Below are positions 34,026 to 42,338 of a stretch of DNA of 64,000 nucleotides, piece after piece. Where the stretch lies: assembly GCA_036824005.1 (NCBI GenBank), contig DAITBA010000020.1, forward strand, positions 1 through 64,000. The letters run 5' to 3'. The notes beneath the pieces are model-generated. The model saw only the letters and a list, made by a program, of their open reading frames with translations. It was not told where the DNA came from and searched no databases. A program made the translations under genes and the position numbers. The DNA comes from DAITBA01 sp036824005 (lineage in GTDB: Bacteria > Pseudomonadota > Gammaproteobacteria > Burkholderiales > Rhodocyclaceae). Each line of letters begins with the position of its first letter. Within the stretch, counting starts at the first letter, position 1.

Positions 34026-34991
34026 ATGCTTGCGCGCACCGCCCTGGATCGTTGGCTGTTCCGCCTGCGTGGGCCGGAGCCTGCGCCGGTCACGCTCGGG
34101 TTCCGGCGCATCTTCGTACTGCCCACCGGCGCCGGATTCGCCTACGCCGCCGCCCTATTGCTCATGCTTGCCGGTTCCATCAACTACGGGCTGAGCCTGG
34201 GTTATCTGCTCACCTTCCTTCTCGCCGGTCTGGGCATCATCGCCATCCTGCAGACGTTCCGCAACCTCGTGCGGATTCGCGTCCTGCCTGGTCGGGCGGT
34301 ACCCGTCTTCGCCGGCGAGTCTTGCCGCTTCGAGTTGCGGCTGCACAACCCCGGGGAGGAGCCGCGCCGCGCCGTCGCCGTCCGCATCCGCGGCGAACCT
34401 GCCGTGCATGCCGACATCCCGGCCCATGGCGCCACCGCCCTTCTGCTCGAGCGTCCTGCAACACGCCGCGGCTGGCAACGCCCTGGACGCATTACCCTGG
34501 CGACGCGCTACCCGCTCGGACTGATCCGGGCATGGAGCTACGTCGAGCCCGATCTGCGCTGCCTGGTCTATCCCAGCCCCGAGCGCACGCCCCCGCCGTT
34601 GCCGTGGTCGACCGTGGCCGCGGGCGAACAAGGCAGCGCCGGCCGCGGGCTCGAGGATTTCGCCGGCCTGCGCGGCCATCAGCCGACAGATTCCCCGCGT
34701 CACATTGCCTGGAAGGCAGTCGCGCGGGGAGGCCCCCTGATGACAAAGCAATTTGGCGGTAGCGCTACCGAGATACTCTGGCTCGACTGGCACGGCCTGC
34801 CGCAAAATCTGGGCGACGAGGCACGGCTGTCGCGCCTGACTGCCTGGCTGCTCAAAGCGCGGGCCGCGGGGCTGCCCTGCGGCCTGCGCCTGCCAACGAT
34901 GGAGTTTGCCCCGGCCGCTGATGCCGTCCATTTCCAAGCCTGCCTCAAAGCGCTGGCCTTGTATGGCGAAGCGAAAGACGCGCCTGCCTGA
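34026..34991 (+). CDS. DUF58 domain protein
   Basis: This 321-residue protein has two N-terminal hydrophobic helices (about residues 30-75) and a cytoplasmic or periplasmic DUF58 region. The latter contains LVYPSPE and GRGLEDFAGLRGHQPTDSPRHIAWKAVARGG, the core of the family. The ATG lies one base after the moxR stop. DUF58 proteins occur almost always with MoxR and a TgpA-like transglutaminase, as here, and are thought to act in envelope or surface-protein processing. Molecular function is not established. Confidence 0.9.
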   Translation: MLARTALDRWLFRLRGPEPAPVTLGFRRIFVLPTGAGFAYAAALLLMLAGSINYGLSLGYLLTFLLAGLGIIAILQTFRNLVRIRVLPGRAVPVFAGESCRFELRLHNPGEEPRRAVAVRIRGEPAVHADIPAHGATALLLERPATRRGWQRPGRITLATRYPLGLIRAWSYVEPDLRCLVYPSPERTPPPLPWSTVAAGEQGSAGRGLEDFAGLRGHQPTDSPRHIAWKAVARGGPLMTKQFGGSATEILWLDWHGLPQNLGDEARLSRLTAWLLKARAAGLPCGLRLPTMEFAPAADAVHFQACLKALALYGEAKDAPA

Positions 34992-36933
34992 GTACGGCGA
35001 GCAGCCGCTGAGCCGTGATCAGGAGCTCTGGCTTGTCGCCTGCGCCGGCGTGGCGCTGGCCACACACCTCAGCCATGCGCCCGTGTGGCTGTCTGGTGCC
35101 GCGGCCGCCGTGCTGGCGTGGCGCGCCCTGATCTGGTGGCGCCGTCTAGTCCTGCCGTCAAGGGGGCTGCTGCTGGTCATGGTGCTTGCAGGATGCGCCG
35201 GCGTGTTCATGAACTTCGGCATGTTCTTCGGCCGCGACCCGGGGACCGCCCTGCTGATCCTGTTCCTGAGCCTGAAACTGATGGAATCGTGCCGCCGCCG
35301 CGACGGACTGACGGTCATCTTTCTCGGCTATTTCCTGCAGCTTGCGCAGTTCTTCTACTCCCAGAGCGCTGCCAGCGCCGCATTGGCCATCGCCACCACC
35401 GTGTTGCTGACCGCGACGCTGATCAAGCTCAACCACGACAGCATCGATGTCCGCAGCGATCTGCGCTTGGCAACGGTGATGCTGGCGCAGGCGACACCAT
35501 TCATGCTCGTCCTGTTTTTGCTCTTCCCGCGGGTCCAGGGGCCATTGTGGAGCCTGCCGTCCGATGCCCACGGCGGCATCACCGGCCTGTCGGAAAACAT
35601 GTCGCCGGGATCGATCGCGAGCTTGAGCTTGTCGGACGCCATAGCCTTCCGCGCCGAATTCGAAGGGACACTGCCCCGGCAAAATCAACTCTACTGGCGC
35701 GGGCCTGTGCTGACGCGCTTCGACGGGCGCAGCTGGCACGCGCTGGCGGCAGCGAGCAGCAGCACCGTTCCTTACCCCGCGCGTGGTCCTGCGCTGCGCT
35801 ACTCCGTCACCCTCGAGCCGCACTACAAGAACTGGATCTACGCGCTCGAGTTGCCCGGCGCGCTGCCCGCCGATGTCGCCATCACCTGGGACTACCGGTT
35901 GATCGCCAAGGGGCCCGTGACGTCGCGGCTGCGTTACGACGCCCAATCGCACCTGCTGGCCGTCGCCGGAATCGAGGAGAGCGCCGCGATTCTCAGGCAG
36001 GCGCAACAGCTTCCGCCCGGCTTCAATCCCCGCGCCCGTGCGCTGGCAGCCCAGTGGCGCTCCGAAACGACGGACGACGAGGCAATCGTGCGCCGCATGC
36101 TCGACTACTACCGCCAAGGGTTGTTTTTCTACACGCTGCAGCCGCCGCTGCTGGGCGATGACAGTGTCGACGATTTCCTGTTCGAGACGCGCCGGGGTTT
36201 CTGCGAGCACTTCGCCTCCAGTTTCGTCTTCATGATGCGCGCTGCCGGTATCCCGGCGCGGGTAGTAACCGGCTACCAGGGCGGCGAGGTCAATCCGATG
36301 GGCGGTTATCTGATTGTCCGCCAGGCAGACGCCCACGCCTGGGCGGAAGTGTGGCTGAAGGGCCAGGGGTGGCGGCGCATCGATCCTACCGCCGCTAGCG
36401 TTCCCTCACGCATCGAGTCCGGACTCGCCGCGGCGGTGCCCGCAGGGGAGCCGGTGCCATTTCTGCTGCGTACCGATCTGGCCTGGCTGCACAGCCTGCG
36501 CTTTCAGTGGGACACCCTGGCCAATGCCTGGAACCAGTGGATCCTCGGCTACAATGCGGTGCGCCAGCGCGAGGTCCTGCAGCGCCTGGGCATGACATCG
36601 CCGGACTGGCAGACCATGACCACGGTGCTGGGCGTGCTCACCGGCGCGCTCATGTTGTTGCTGACCTGGTGGACGGTGCGCCAGCGCGCGCGCCGCGATC
36701 CGGTACAACGGGCTTGGGAGCATCTGAGCGCGAAACTGGCCCGGCGCCAGCTGGCGCGCCATGCTTGGGAGGGTCCGACGGCCTATGCGCAGCGCATCAG
36801 CGCTGCCCAGCCGCGGCTGGCATCCGAGGTGGCGGAAATCGCCAGTCTGTACGCCGCGCTGCGCTACGGCAAGGGCGGCGGTGCACCCATGATCAGGGCG
36901 CTTGCCCGCAGAATCGCCGACCTGAACCCGTGA
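34963..36933 (+). CDS. TgpA-like membrane transglutaminase (DUF3488/DUF4129)
   Basis: This inner-membrane protein of 656 residues has five to six N-terminal helices up to about residue 190. A periplasmic transglutaminase-like domain has catalytic Cys in RRGFCEHFASSFVFMMRAAGIPARVVTGYQGG, His in DAHAWAEVW and Asp in RRIDPTA. A last helix (VLGVLTGALMLLLTWW) and a C-terminal cytoplasmic tail follow. It matches P. aeruginosa TgpA in layout. Its start overlaps the DUF58 gene by 29 bases. It is coupled to both neighbours; the substrate in the periplasm is unknown. Confidence 0.92.
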   Translation: MAKRKTRLPEYGEQPLSRDQELWLVACAGVALATHLSHAPVWLSGAAAAVLAWRALIWWRRLVLPSRGLLLVMVLAGCAGVFMNFGMFFGRDPGTALLILFLSLKLMESCRRRDGLTVIFLGYFLQLAQFFYSQSAASAALAIATTVLLTATLIKLNHDSIDVRSDLRLATVMLAQATPFMLVLFLLFPRVQGPLWSLPSDAHGGITGLSENMSPGSIASLSLSDAIAFRAEFEGTLPRQNQLYWRGPVLTRFDGRSWHALAAASSSTVPYPARGPALRYSVTLEPHYKNWIYALELPGALPADVAITWDYRLIAKGPVTSRLRYDAQSHLLAVAGIEESAAILRQAQQLPPGFNPRARALAAQWRSETTDDEAIVRRMLDYYRQGLFFYTLQPPLLGDDSVDDFLFETRRGFCEHFASSFVFMMRAAGIPARVVTGYQGGEVNPMGGYLIVRQADAHAWAEVWLKGQGWRRIDPTAASVPSRIESGLAAAVPAGEPVPFLLRTDLAWLHSLRFQWDTLANAWNQWILGYNAVRQREVLQRLGMTSPDWQTMTTVLGVLTGALMLLLTWWTVRQRARRDPVQRAWEHLSAKLARRQLARHAWEGPTAYAQRISAAQPRLASEVAEIASLYAALRYGKGGGAPMIRALARRIADLNP

Positions 36934-37973
36934 CGACTCCCGCCAGACCAATGCCACTGACATCCACGGCCCTCGCGCTCGCCCTGCTTCTGTCACTCGC
37001 ACGCCCGGCCGCCGCGGCGCCAAGCGGGTATGCCGGCCGCGCCGAAGTGCGCGAGTTCGCCGTCGAGATGTCGGAAAAGCACGGCTTCGAGGTAGACGCG
37101 CTGCTGCGGTTGTTCCGGCAAGTGCGATTCCAGCCCGGCGTGATCAAGGCCATCCTGCCGCCCAGTTCCCCTTCCGCGCGATCCTGGCGCGCCTATCGCG
37201 CCCGGTATATCGAAGCAGTGCGCATCGCCGAGGGACTGCGCTTCTGGCAGCGACATGCTGACGTCCTGACCGAGGCGGAGCAGCGATTCGGCGTCCCGTC
37301 CGAAGTCATCGTCGCCATCATCGGCGTCGAAACCGTCTTCGGCCGCGTCACGGGCAAGCACCAGACGCTCGCCGCGCTCACCACCTTGGCATTCGACTAT
37401 CCGCCTCGCGCGGAACTGTTCCGCAAGGAGTTGGAGGAACTGCTGCTGCTCGCCCGGGAACGCGAGCGCGACCCCCTCAGCTTCACCGGCTCCTATGCAG
37501 GCGCCTTGGGCATTCCGCAGTTCCTGCCGAGTAGTTACCGTCGTTACGCTGTGGATTTCGATGGCGACGGCCATATTGATCTCGCCGTCAGCGAACGCGA
37601 CGCCATCGGCAGTGTCGCGAACTTCCTGCTGGAGCACGGCTGGCAAGCAGGAGGAATCGTGGCGCTGCCTGCCCTCGCCACCAACGGCGAGGGGTACAAA
37701 CTCTTCGCCGACGGTGGCGTCGAACCGCGCTTCACCCTTGCCGAACTGGCGGAGCACGGCATCACGGCCGAACGCGAAATCGCTGCCGAGGAGAAATGTG
37801 CCGTCATCGATCTCGCGACGCCCAACGATGCGACCGAGTATTGGCTGGGATTCCGCAATTTCTACGTGCTGACCCGCTACAACCGGAGCAGCTTTTACGC
37901 CATGGCGGTATATCAGCTCGGCCAGGAATTGCGCGCCGCGCGGGGGTCGCAGCTCGTCGAGCAGCTGCGATGA
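36930..37973 (+). CDS. mltB: Membrane-bound lytic murein transglycosylase B
   Basis: This peptidoglycan-cleaving enzyme of about 347 residues has a signal peptide ending AAAA near residue 30, without a clear lipobox, so the protein may be periplasmic rather than lipidated. The domain carries the catalytic Glu in IIGVETVFGRVTGKHQTLAALTTLAFDYP and the GALGIPQFLPSSYRRYAVDFDGDGHIDL calcium-site region. A GTG at 36930 overlaps the upstream stop (GTGA) and suggests coupling; the ATG at 36951 is the alternative. Its place behind MoxR-DUF58-TgpA is notable. Confidence 0.92.
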   Translation: MTTPARPMPLTSTALALALLLSLARPAAAAPSGYAGRAEVREFAVEMSEKHGFEVDALLRLFRQVRFQPGVIKAILPPSSPSARSWRAYRARYIEAVRIAEGLRFWQRHADVLTEAEQRFGVPSEVIVAIIGVETVFGRVTGKHQTLAALTTLAFDYPPRAELFRKELEELLLLARERERDPLSFTGSYAGALGIPQFLPSSYRRYAVDFDGDGHIDLAVSERDAIGSVANFLLEHGWQAGGIVALPALATNGEGYKLFADGGVEPRFTLAELAEHGITAEREIAAEEKCAVIDLATPNDATEYWLGFRNFYVLTRYNRSSFYAMAVYQLGQELRAARGSQLVEQLR

Positions 37974-38024
37974 GTAGGCGGCGCGCCGTGGCAGACGCCG
38001 CATCGTCGGGGTGGGGTCAGCTGC

Positions 38025-38954
38025 TCAGAGCAGCACGTCCTTCGATACGCCCTTGCGCTTGAGTATGCGCCGCAACTGGGCCAGCGCCTCGAGCTGGATC
38101 TGGCGTACCCGCTCGCGGGTGAGGCCGAGGAACTCCGCCAGTTCCTCGAGGGTGCGCACATCCCTACCGTTGAGGCCATAGCGCCACTCGATGACGGTCC
38201 GCTGCTTGTCGTTGAGCTGACCGATCCAAGCGGCGACCAGGGCCTCGATCTCGTTGCTGTGCAGCTGCGCTTCCGGGCTCTCCGCCTGCTCGTCGGCCAG
38301 AGATTCGCCGATTGATAGATTGGGATCGATTTCCAGCGGCGCGTCCAGCGATGCCGTGTGCTCGTTGAACGCCAGGATCTGCCGCACTTCCTCCACCGGC
38401 TTGTCCAGCAGCTGGGCGATCTCATCGGGGCTGGACTCGCCGTTGCCGCTCGCTTCCAGATGGCGCAGCGTGCGCAGCACCTGGTTTAGCTCCTTCACGA
38501 CATGCACAGGCAGCCGGATCGTGCGCGACTGGCTCATGATGGCGCGCTCGATGTTCTGTCGGATCCACCACGTGGCGTAGGTCGAGAAGCGAAAGCCGCG
38601 TTCGGGATCGAATTTCTCCAAGGCGTGGATCAGGCCGAGGTTACCCTCCTCCACCAGATCGAGCAGCGGAATGCCGCGATTGAGATAGTGTTTGGCGATG
38701 TTGACGACCAGGCGCAGGTTGTGCTCGATCATCTTCTGGCGCGCCGCGAAGTCACCCTTGCGCACCAGCCGCGCCAGACGTAGCTCTTCGGTCGCCGACA
38801 GCAGCGGATTGGCGCCGATTTCGTTCAGGTAGAGCTGGGTGACGTCGTTGAGGAACTCGTTGGTGGCGCGCTCGTTTTCGACCTGCAGTTCATCGTCGGG
38901 AACACCACCGGGATCCTCTATGTCGTTGTCCTCAGGGTACGTCGGGTCGTTCAT
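38025..38954 (-). CDS. rpoS: RNA polymerase sigma factor RpoS
   Basis: This general stress and stationary-phase sigma factor has 309 residues, close to the usual length. Region 1.2 (DVTQLYLNEIG), region 2 (MIEHNLRLVVNIAKHYLNRGIPLLDLVEEGNLGLIHALEKFDPERGFRFSTYATWWIRQNIERAI) and region 4.2 (RTLEELAEFLGLTRERVRQIQLEALAQLRR) are intact. The start overlaps the nlpD stop by four bases (ATGA). As in related genera the main rpoS promoter may lie within nlpD. It is convergent with mltB; no strong terminator separates them. Confidence 0.97.
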   Translation of the reverse strand: MNDPTYPEDNDIEDPGGVPDDELQVENERATNEFLNDVTQLYLNEIGANPLLSATEELRLARLVRKGDFAARQKMIEHNLRLVVNIAKHYLNRGIPLLDLVEEGNLGLIHALEKFDPERGFRFSTYATWWIRQNIERAIMSQSRTIRLPVHVVKELNQVLRTLRHLEASGNGESSPDEIAQLLDKPVEEVRQILAFNEHTASLDAPLEIDPNLSIGESLADEQAESPEAQLHSNEIEALVAAWIGQLNDKQRTVIEWRYGLNGRDVRTLEELAEFLGLTRERVRQIQLEALAQLRRILKRKGVSKDVLL

Positions 38955-39985
38955 CGCGCCGGCAGGTACTTGAGCGGATCGACAGGCTTGCCGTGGCGAC
39001 GGATCTCGAAATGCAGCTTCGCCAGATCGGTGTCGCTGTTGCCAAGTTCGGCGATCTTCTGCCCTTTCGACACGGATTGTCCCTCCTTGACGAGGATCTG
39101 ATTGTTGTGCGCGTAGGCGCTGAGATAGGCATTGTCATGCTTGATGATGACAAGCTTGCCGTAGCCGCGCAGGCCGCTGCCGGAGTAGACCACCTTGCCG
39201 TCGGCCGCGGCGAGAACCGGCTCGCCGAGCTTGCCGCCGATGTCCACGCCCTTGCTGGTGGATTCGTTGAAAGGCGAGATGACCTTCCCCGATGCTGGCC
39301 AGGACCAGGCGATGCCGTTTTCGCCGCCGGGCGCCTCGGCAGGTTTGACCTCCGGTTTCGGCTCGGGCTTGGCGTCGGGCTTGGGTTCGGGCTTCGGCGC
39401 GCTCGGGGTGGCCAGCGCCACGTCTTGGGGCTTGCGCGCTGTCTCCTCCGCTTTTTGCAGTTGCGCCAGCGCCTGCTCGGAATATGGCAGCTTTCCGCCT
39501 CTCGGCTCACGCTTGAAGGACTCACTGCTGGTGCTGCCGGCGCCGGTACCGGGTCCGGCGCTGACCTGTGCACCCGGTGCGCCGAGCGGACGCACCTCCA
39601 CGGCAGCCGGCCCGGTTATCGGGCGCGCAACCGCCACGGCGTTGCCCTCGGGCGGCACCACGCGCAGCTGCTGTCCGACTTCGAGCTTGCTCGGATCGTC
39701 GAGTTTGTTCCAGGCGGCGACGTCCTTGTAGTCCTGCCCGTGGTTGAGGGCGATGCTGTAGAGCGTGTCACCCTTCTTGACCACGTAGTAGCCACCCGGG
39801 GTGCCCTTGGCGTCCGCCGCCGCTGGCGCTGCTGGCGCCGGCGCAGGTGCGCTCCGCGCAGACCCGCCGCGGTCTTGCACCGGTGCCGGTGGCGCACTCG
39901 AACAACCGGCAAACATTGCCACCGCAGCAACAGCAGCCGCGCCAATCAACACACGGCCGTGACGGCCCGACATATGACGGTTCAT
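38951..39985 (-). CDS. nlpD: Murein hydrolase activator NlpD
   Basis: This outer-membrane lipoprotein (344 residues) activates the amidase AmiC during division. Lipobox FAGC places the lipidated Cys at 28. A LysM domain spans 66-110 (YYVVKKGDTLYSIAL), a Lys/Pro/Glu-rich repeat linker runs about 195-225 (PEPKPDAKPEPKPEVKP), and a LytM/M23 domain covers about 235-340. The metal site is degenerate: SKGVD where active M23 enzymes have HxxxD, and KLHFE where they have HLHFE. It is therefore an activator rather than an enzyme, like E. coli NlpD. It overlaps both pcm and rpoS by four bases. Confidence 0.95.
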   Translation of the reverse strand: MNRHMSGRHGRVLIGAAAVAAVAMFAGCSSAPPAPVQDRGGSARSAPAPAPAAPAAADAKGTPGGYYVVKKGDTLYSIALNHGQDYKDVAAWNKLDDPSKLEVGQQLRVVPPEGNAVAVARPITGPAAVEVRPLGAPGAQVSAGPGTGAGSTSSESFKREPRGGKLPYSEQALAQLQKAEETARKPQDVALATPSAPKPEPKPDAKPEPKPEVKPAEAPGGENGIAWSWPASGKVISPFNESTSKGVDIGGKLGEPVLAAADGKVVYSGSGLRGYGKLVIIKHDNAYLSAYAHNNQILVKEGQSVSKGQKIAELGNSDTDLAKLHFEIRRHGKPVDPLKYLPAR

Positions 39986-40638
39986 TCCCTTCCCATCATC
40001 AACGGCACGAACCGCACCGGATCGTGCCGCGTCTCCACGTAGCTGCGGGCGGTGCGTTCGATCATGATCAGATGCTGCGTGCGCTCACCGAGTGGCAACA
40101 GCGCGCGTCCGCCGACGGACAACTGCTGCAGCAGCGCCGGCGGCACTTCCTTTGCCGCGGCGGCAACGATGATTGTATCGAAAGGCGCTCCCTCCGGTAG
40201 ACCGAGCGTGCCATCCGCATGTTTCAACCTGACGTTGGGCAACCGAAGATGGCGCAAATTCCCTTTCGCCCGTTCGAGCAACTGGCCGATGCGCTCCACG
40301 GCGTACACCTCCGAGGCCAGCCGCGACAGCACCGCCGCCTGATAGCCGCAGCCAGCGCCGACCTCGAGGGTCTTGCCCAGCGTTCGCCCCGCGGCGAGCA
40401 ACTCGATCATGCGTGCGACAATGTAAGGCTGGGAAATGGTCTGCTGGAATCCGAGAGGCAGCGCCGTGTCTTCGTAAGCGCGGCTGGCTAGCGCTTCCTC
40501 GACGAACAGGTGCCGCGGAATTGCCGCGAGCGCCGCCAGGACCCGTTCGTCGCGGATGCCTTGCTCGCGCAGCCGCTCGACCATGCGCGCGCGCGGGCGT
40601 GTCGATGTCCACGCGGCGCCGTTGATCGGACTAGCCAC
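39982..40638 (-). CDS. pcm: Protein-L-isoaspartate O-methyltransferase
   Basis: This SAM-dependent enzyme repairs isoaspartyl residues in damaged proteins. The 218-residue protein has ALPLGFQQTISQPYIVARMIELL and the SAM site LEVGAGCGYQAAVLSRL, followed by GLPEGAPFDTIIVAAAA. The start is a GTG at 40638; an ATG at codon 19 (MVERLREQGI) also fits the family. It lies six bases after surE and overlaps nlpD, the usual stress-survival operon surE-pcm-nlpD-rpoS. Confidence 0.95.
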   Translation of the reverse strand: MASPINGAAWTSTRPRARMVERLREQGIRDERVLAALAAIPRHLFVEEALASRAYEDTALPLGFQQTISQPYIVARMIELLAAGRTLGKTLEVGAGCGYQAAVLSRLASEVYAVERIGQLLERAKGNLRHLRLPNVRLKHADGTLGLPEGAPFDTIIVAAAAKEVPPALLQQLSVGGRALLPLGERTQHLIMIERTARSYVETRHDPVRFVPLMMGRE

Positions 40639-40644
40639 GTCGGC

Positions 40645-41388
40645 TCACGCCTTCAGCCACTGCCGCACGGTGGCGATCTGGGCGCTGTGGGTCAGATCGA
40701 TCTGCAATGGGGTGAGCGATACATAGCAATTCGCCACGGCGTGAAAGTCGGTCCCCTCGCCGGCGTCCTGGGCTGCGCCGGCCGCTCCCACCCAATACAC
40801 CGTCTCGTTACGCGGATTGACGGTTTTGATCACCGGCTCCGCCTTGTGTCGCCTGCCGAGCCGCGTGATGCGAACACCCTTGACTTCGGCTTCGGGAATA
40901 TCCGGGACATTGATGTTCAACAGCACCGGCTCGCCCGGTCCACCGCGCTGAAAGCGCTGGACCACGTCGCGCGCAATCCGCGCCGCAGTCTCGAAGTGCG
41001 CGCCATGCTTGCTTGCCAGGGACACCGCCAGGGACGGAATACCAAGCAGATATCCCTCCGTTGCCGCTGCCACGGTGCCGGAGTAGATGGTGTCGTCACC
41101 CATGTTGGCCCCCAGGTTGACGCCCGAGACAACCATGTCGGGTACGTAGTCCAGCATGCCGGTAACCGCGAGATGCACGCAATCGGTAGGCGTGCCATTG
41201 ACGAAATAGAAGCCGTTGGGCGCCTTGCGCAGATAGAGCGGGCGATCGAGGGTCAGGGAATTGCTTGCGCCGCTGCGGTCCCGTTCCGGTGCGACCACCA
41301 TGACGTCCGCGACATCGCGCAGGGTTCTGGCAAGGATTTCCAGCCCCGGTGCGAAGTAGCCGTCGTCGTTGCTCAGCAGAATACGCAT
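40645..41388 (-). CDS. surE: 5'-nucleotidase SurE
   Basis: This metal-dependent phosphatase of 247 residues acts on nucleoside monophosphates and polyphosphate. The N-terminus MRILLSNDDGYFAPGLEIL provides Asp8 and Asp9, and ASNSLT and SGVNLGANMGDDTIYSGTVAAA give the remaining ligands. It leads the stress operon ending in rpoS. The tRNA-Pro gene lies 111 bases upstream on the same strand. Confidence 0.96.
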   Translation of the reverse strand: MRILLSNDDGYFAPGLEILARTLRDVADVMVVAPERDRSGASNSLTLDRPLYLRKAPNGFYFVNGTPTDCVHLAVTGMLDYVPDMVVSGVNLGANMGDDTIYSGTVAAATEGYLLGIPSLAVSLASKHGAHFETAARIARDVVQRFQRGGPGEPVLLNINVPDIPEAEVKGVRITRLGRRHKAEPVIKTVNPRNETVYWVGAAGAAQDAGEGTDFHAVANCYVSLTPLQIDLTHSAQIATVRQWLKA

Positions 41389-41499
41389 CGCAGGCGGGCG
41401 TGGGGCATCGAGTATCGTGTGTCAGCGACCTGCCGGGACGGGCAGGAAGCTTTCCTCGGAGAACAGACTTCGGCCTGCCCGCCTCGGATCGAGGGTGAT

Positions 41500-41577
<78 letters not shown>

Positions 41578-41651
41578 CTTGAAGGCAAAGTATAGCAGAA
41601 GACATCCGCACGCCGGGGCGCGGGCAGCGATGCAATGTGGCATCCGCGCGA

Positions 41652-42041
41652 CTATGCGCGAAGAAGCTCGATGATAGCGCCGATCTCGGCACGCAGGGCG
41701 GCGATGTCCGGTGCGTTCTGACCAGGACGCGGGGATTCCGATGCCGCCGCTTTGTCGTCGTGTTCTTCCAGGCGATTCCGGGCGCCGCTGATGGTGAACC
41801 CTTGTTGGTAGAGCAGCTCGCGGATGCGTCGCACCAGAAGCACTTCGTGATGCTGGTAGTAGCGCCGATTGCCACGACGCTTCACCGGCTTGAGTTGCGT
41901 GAATTCCTGTTCCCAGTAGCGCAGCACATGGGGTTTGACCCCGCACAGCTCGCTTACCTCGCCGATGGTGAAGTAGCGCTTGGCAGGTATCGGCGGCAGC
42001 TCAGGCCTGCTGCTTTGCTGGTCCACTGCTGTTGGCCCCAT
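41652..42041 (-). CDS. MerR family transcriptional regulator
   Basis: This small DNA-binding protein of 129 residues has a MerR helix-turn-helix and wing at about 22-90 (YFTIGEVSELCGVKPHVLRYWEQEFTQLKPVKRRGNRRYYQHHEVLLVRRIRELLYQQGFTI). A short helical tail has no metal- or drug-binding domain. This stand-alone MerR type follows ihfA in many proteobacteria; its targets are unknown. The start lies 41 bases inside the end of ihfA. Confidence 0.9.
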   Translation of the reverse strand: MGPTAVDQQSSRPELPPIPAKRYFTIGEVSELCGVKPHVLRYWEQEFTQLKPVKRRGNRRYYQHHEVLLVRRIRELLYQQGFTISGARNRLEEHDDKAAASESPRPGQNAPDIAALRAEIGAIIELLRA

Positions 42042-42333
42042 GGTTTGCCTTTTCCACGGCCAGCTTCAGCTTTTGGCTGGCGTGAAAAGTAACCACTCTG
42101 CGGGCGGTGATGGGGATCTCCTCGCCCGTCTTGGGGTTACGCCCGGGGCGCTGGGGCTTGTTGCGCAGTTGAAAGTTGCCGAAGCCGGAGAGTTTGACGC
42201 TTTCACCGTTTTCCAACGCGCTGCGGATTTCCTCGAAGAAACTTTCGACCATGTCCTTCGCTTCGCGCTTGTTCAAGCCAACCTTTTCGAAAAGGAGATC
42301 GGCGAGTTCTGCCTTTGTTAACGTCATGCTCAC
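42001..42333 (-). CDS. ihfA: Integration host factor subunit alpha
   Basis: This is one subunit of the IHF heterodimer that bends DNA. The 110-residue protein has MTLTKAELADLLFEKVGLNKREAKDMVESFFEEI, the GFGNFQLRNKPQRPGRNPKTGEEIPI beta-arm with its intercalating Pro, and a tail longer than in E. coli. It starts five bases after pheT, and an ATG two codons in is an alternative. The partner subunit gene ihfB is 17 kb away. Confidence 0.96.
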   Translation of the reverse strand: MSMTLTKAELADLLFEKVGLNKREAKDMVESFFEEIRSALENGESVKLSGFGNFQLRNKPQRPGRNPKTGEEIPITARRVVTFHASQKLKLAVEKANHGANSSGPAKQQA

Positions 42334-42338
42334 TCCCT

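Noticed and set aside
36507..36929. N-terminal extension of mltB inside the transglutaminase gene
   Set aside because: The signal peptide begins at 36930-36951, and the upstream part overlaps a well-supported transglutaminase coding region.
39195..39731. Plus-strand frame antisense to the nlpD linker
   Set aside because: Its Gly/Ser-rich repeat is the reverse of the NlpD Pro/Lys/Glu linker and has no independent support.
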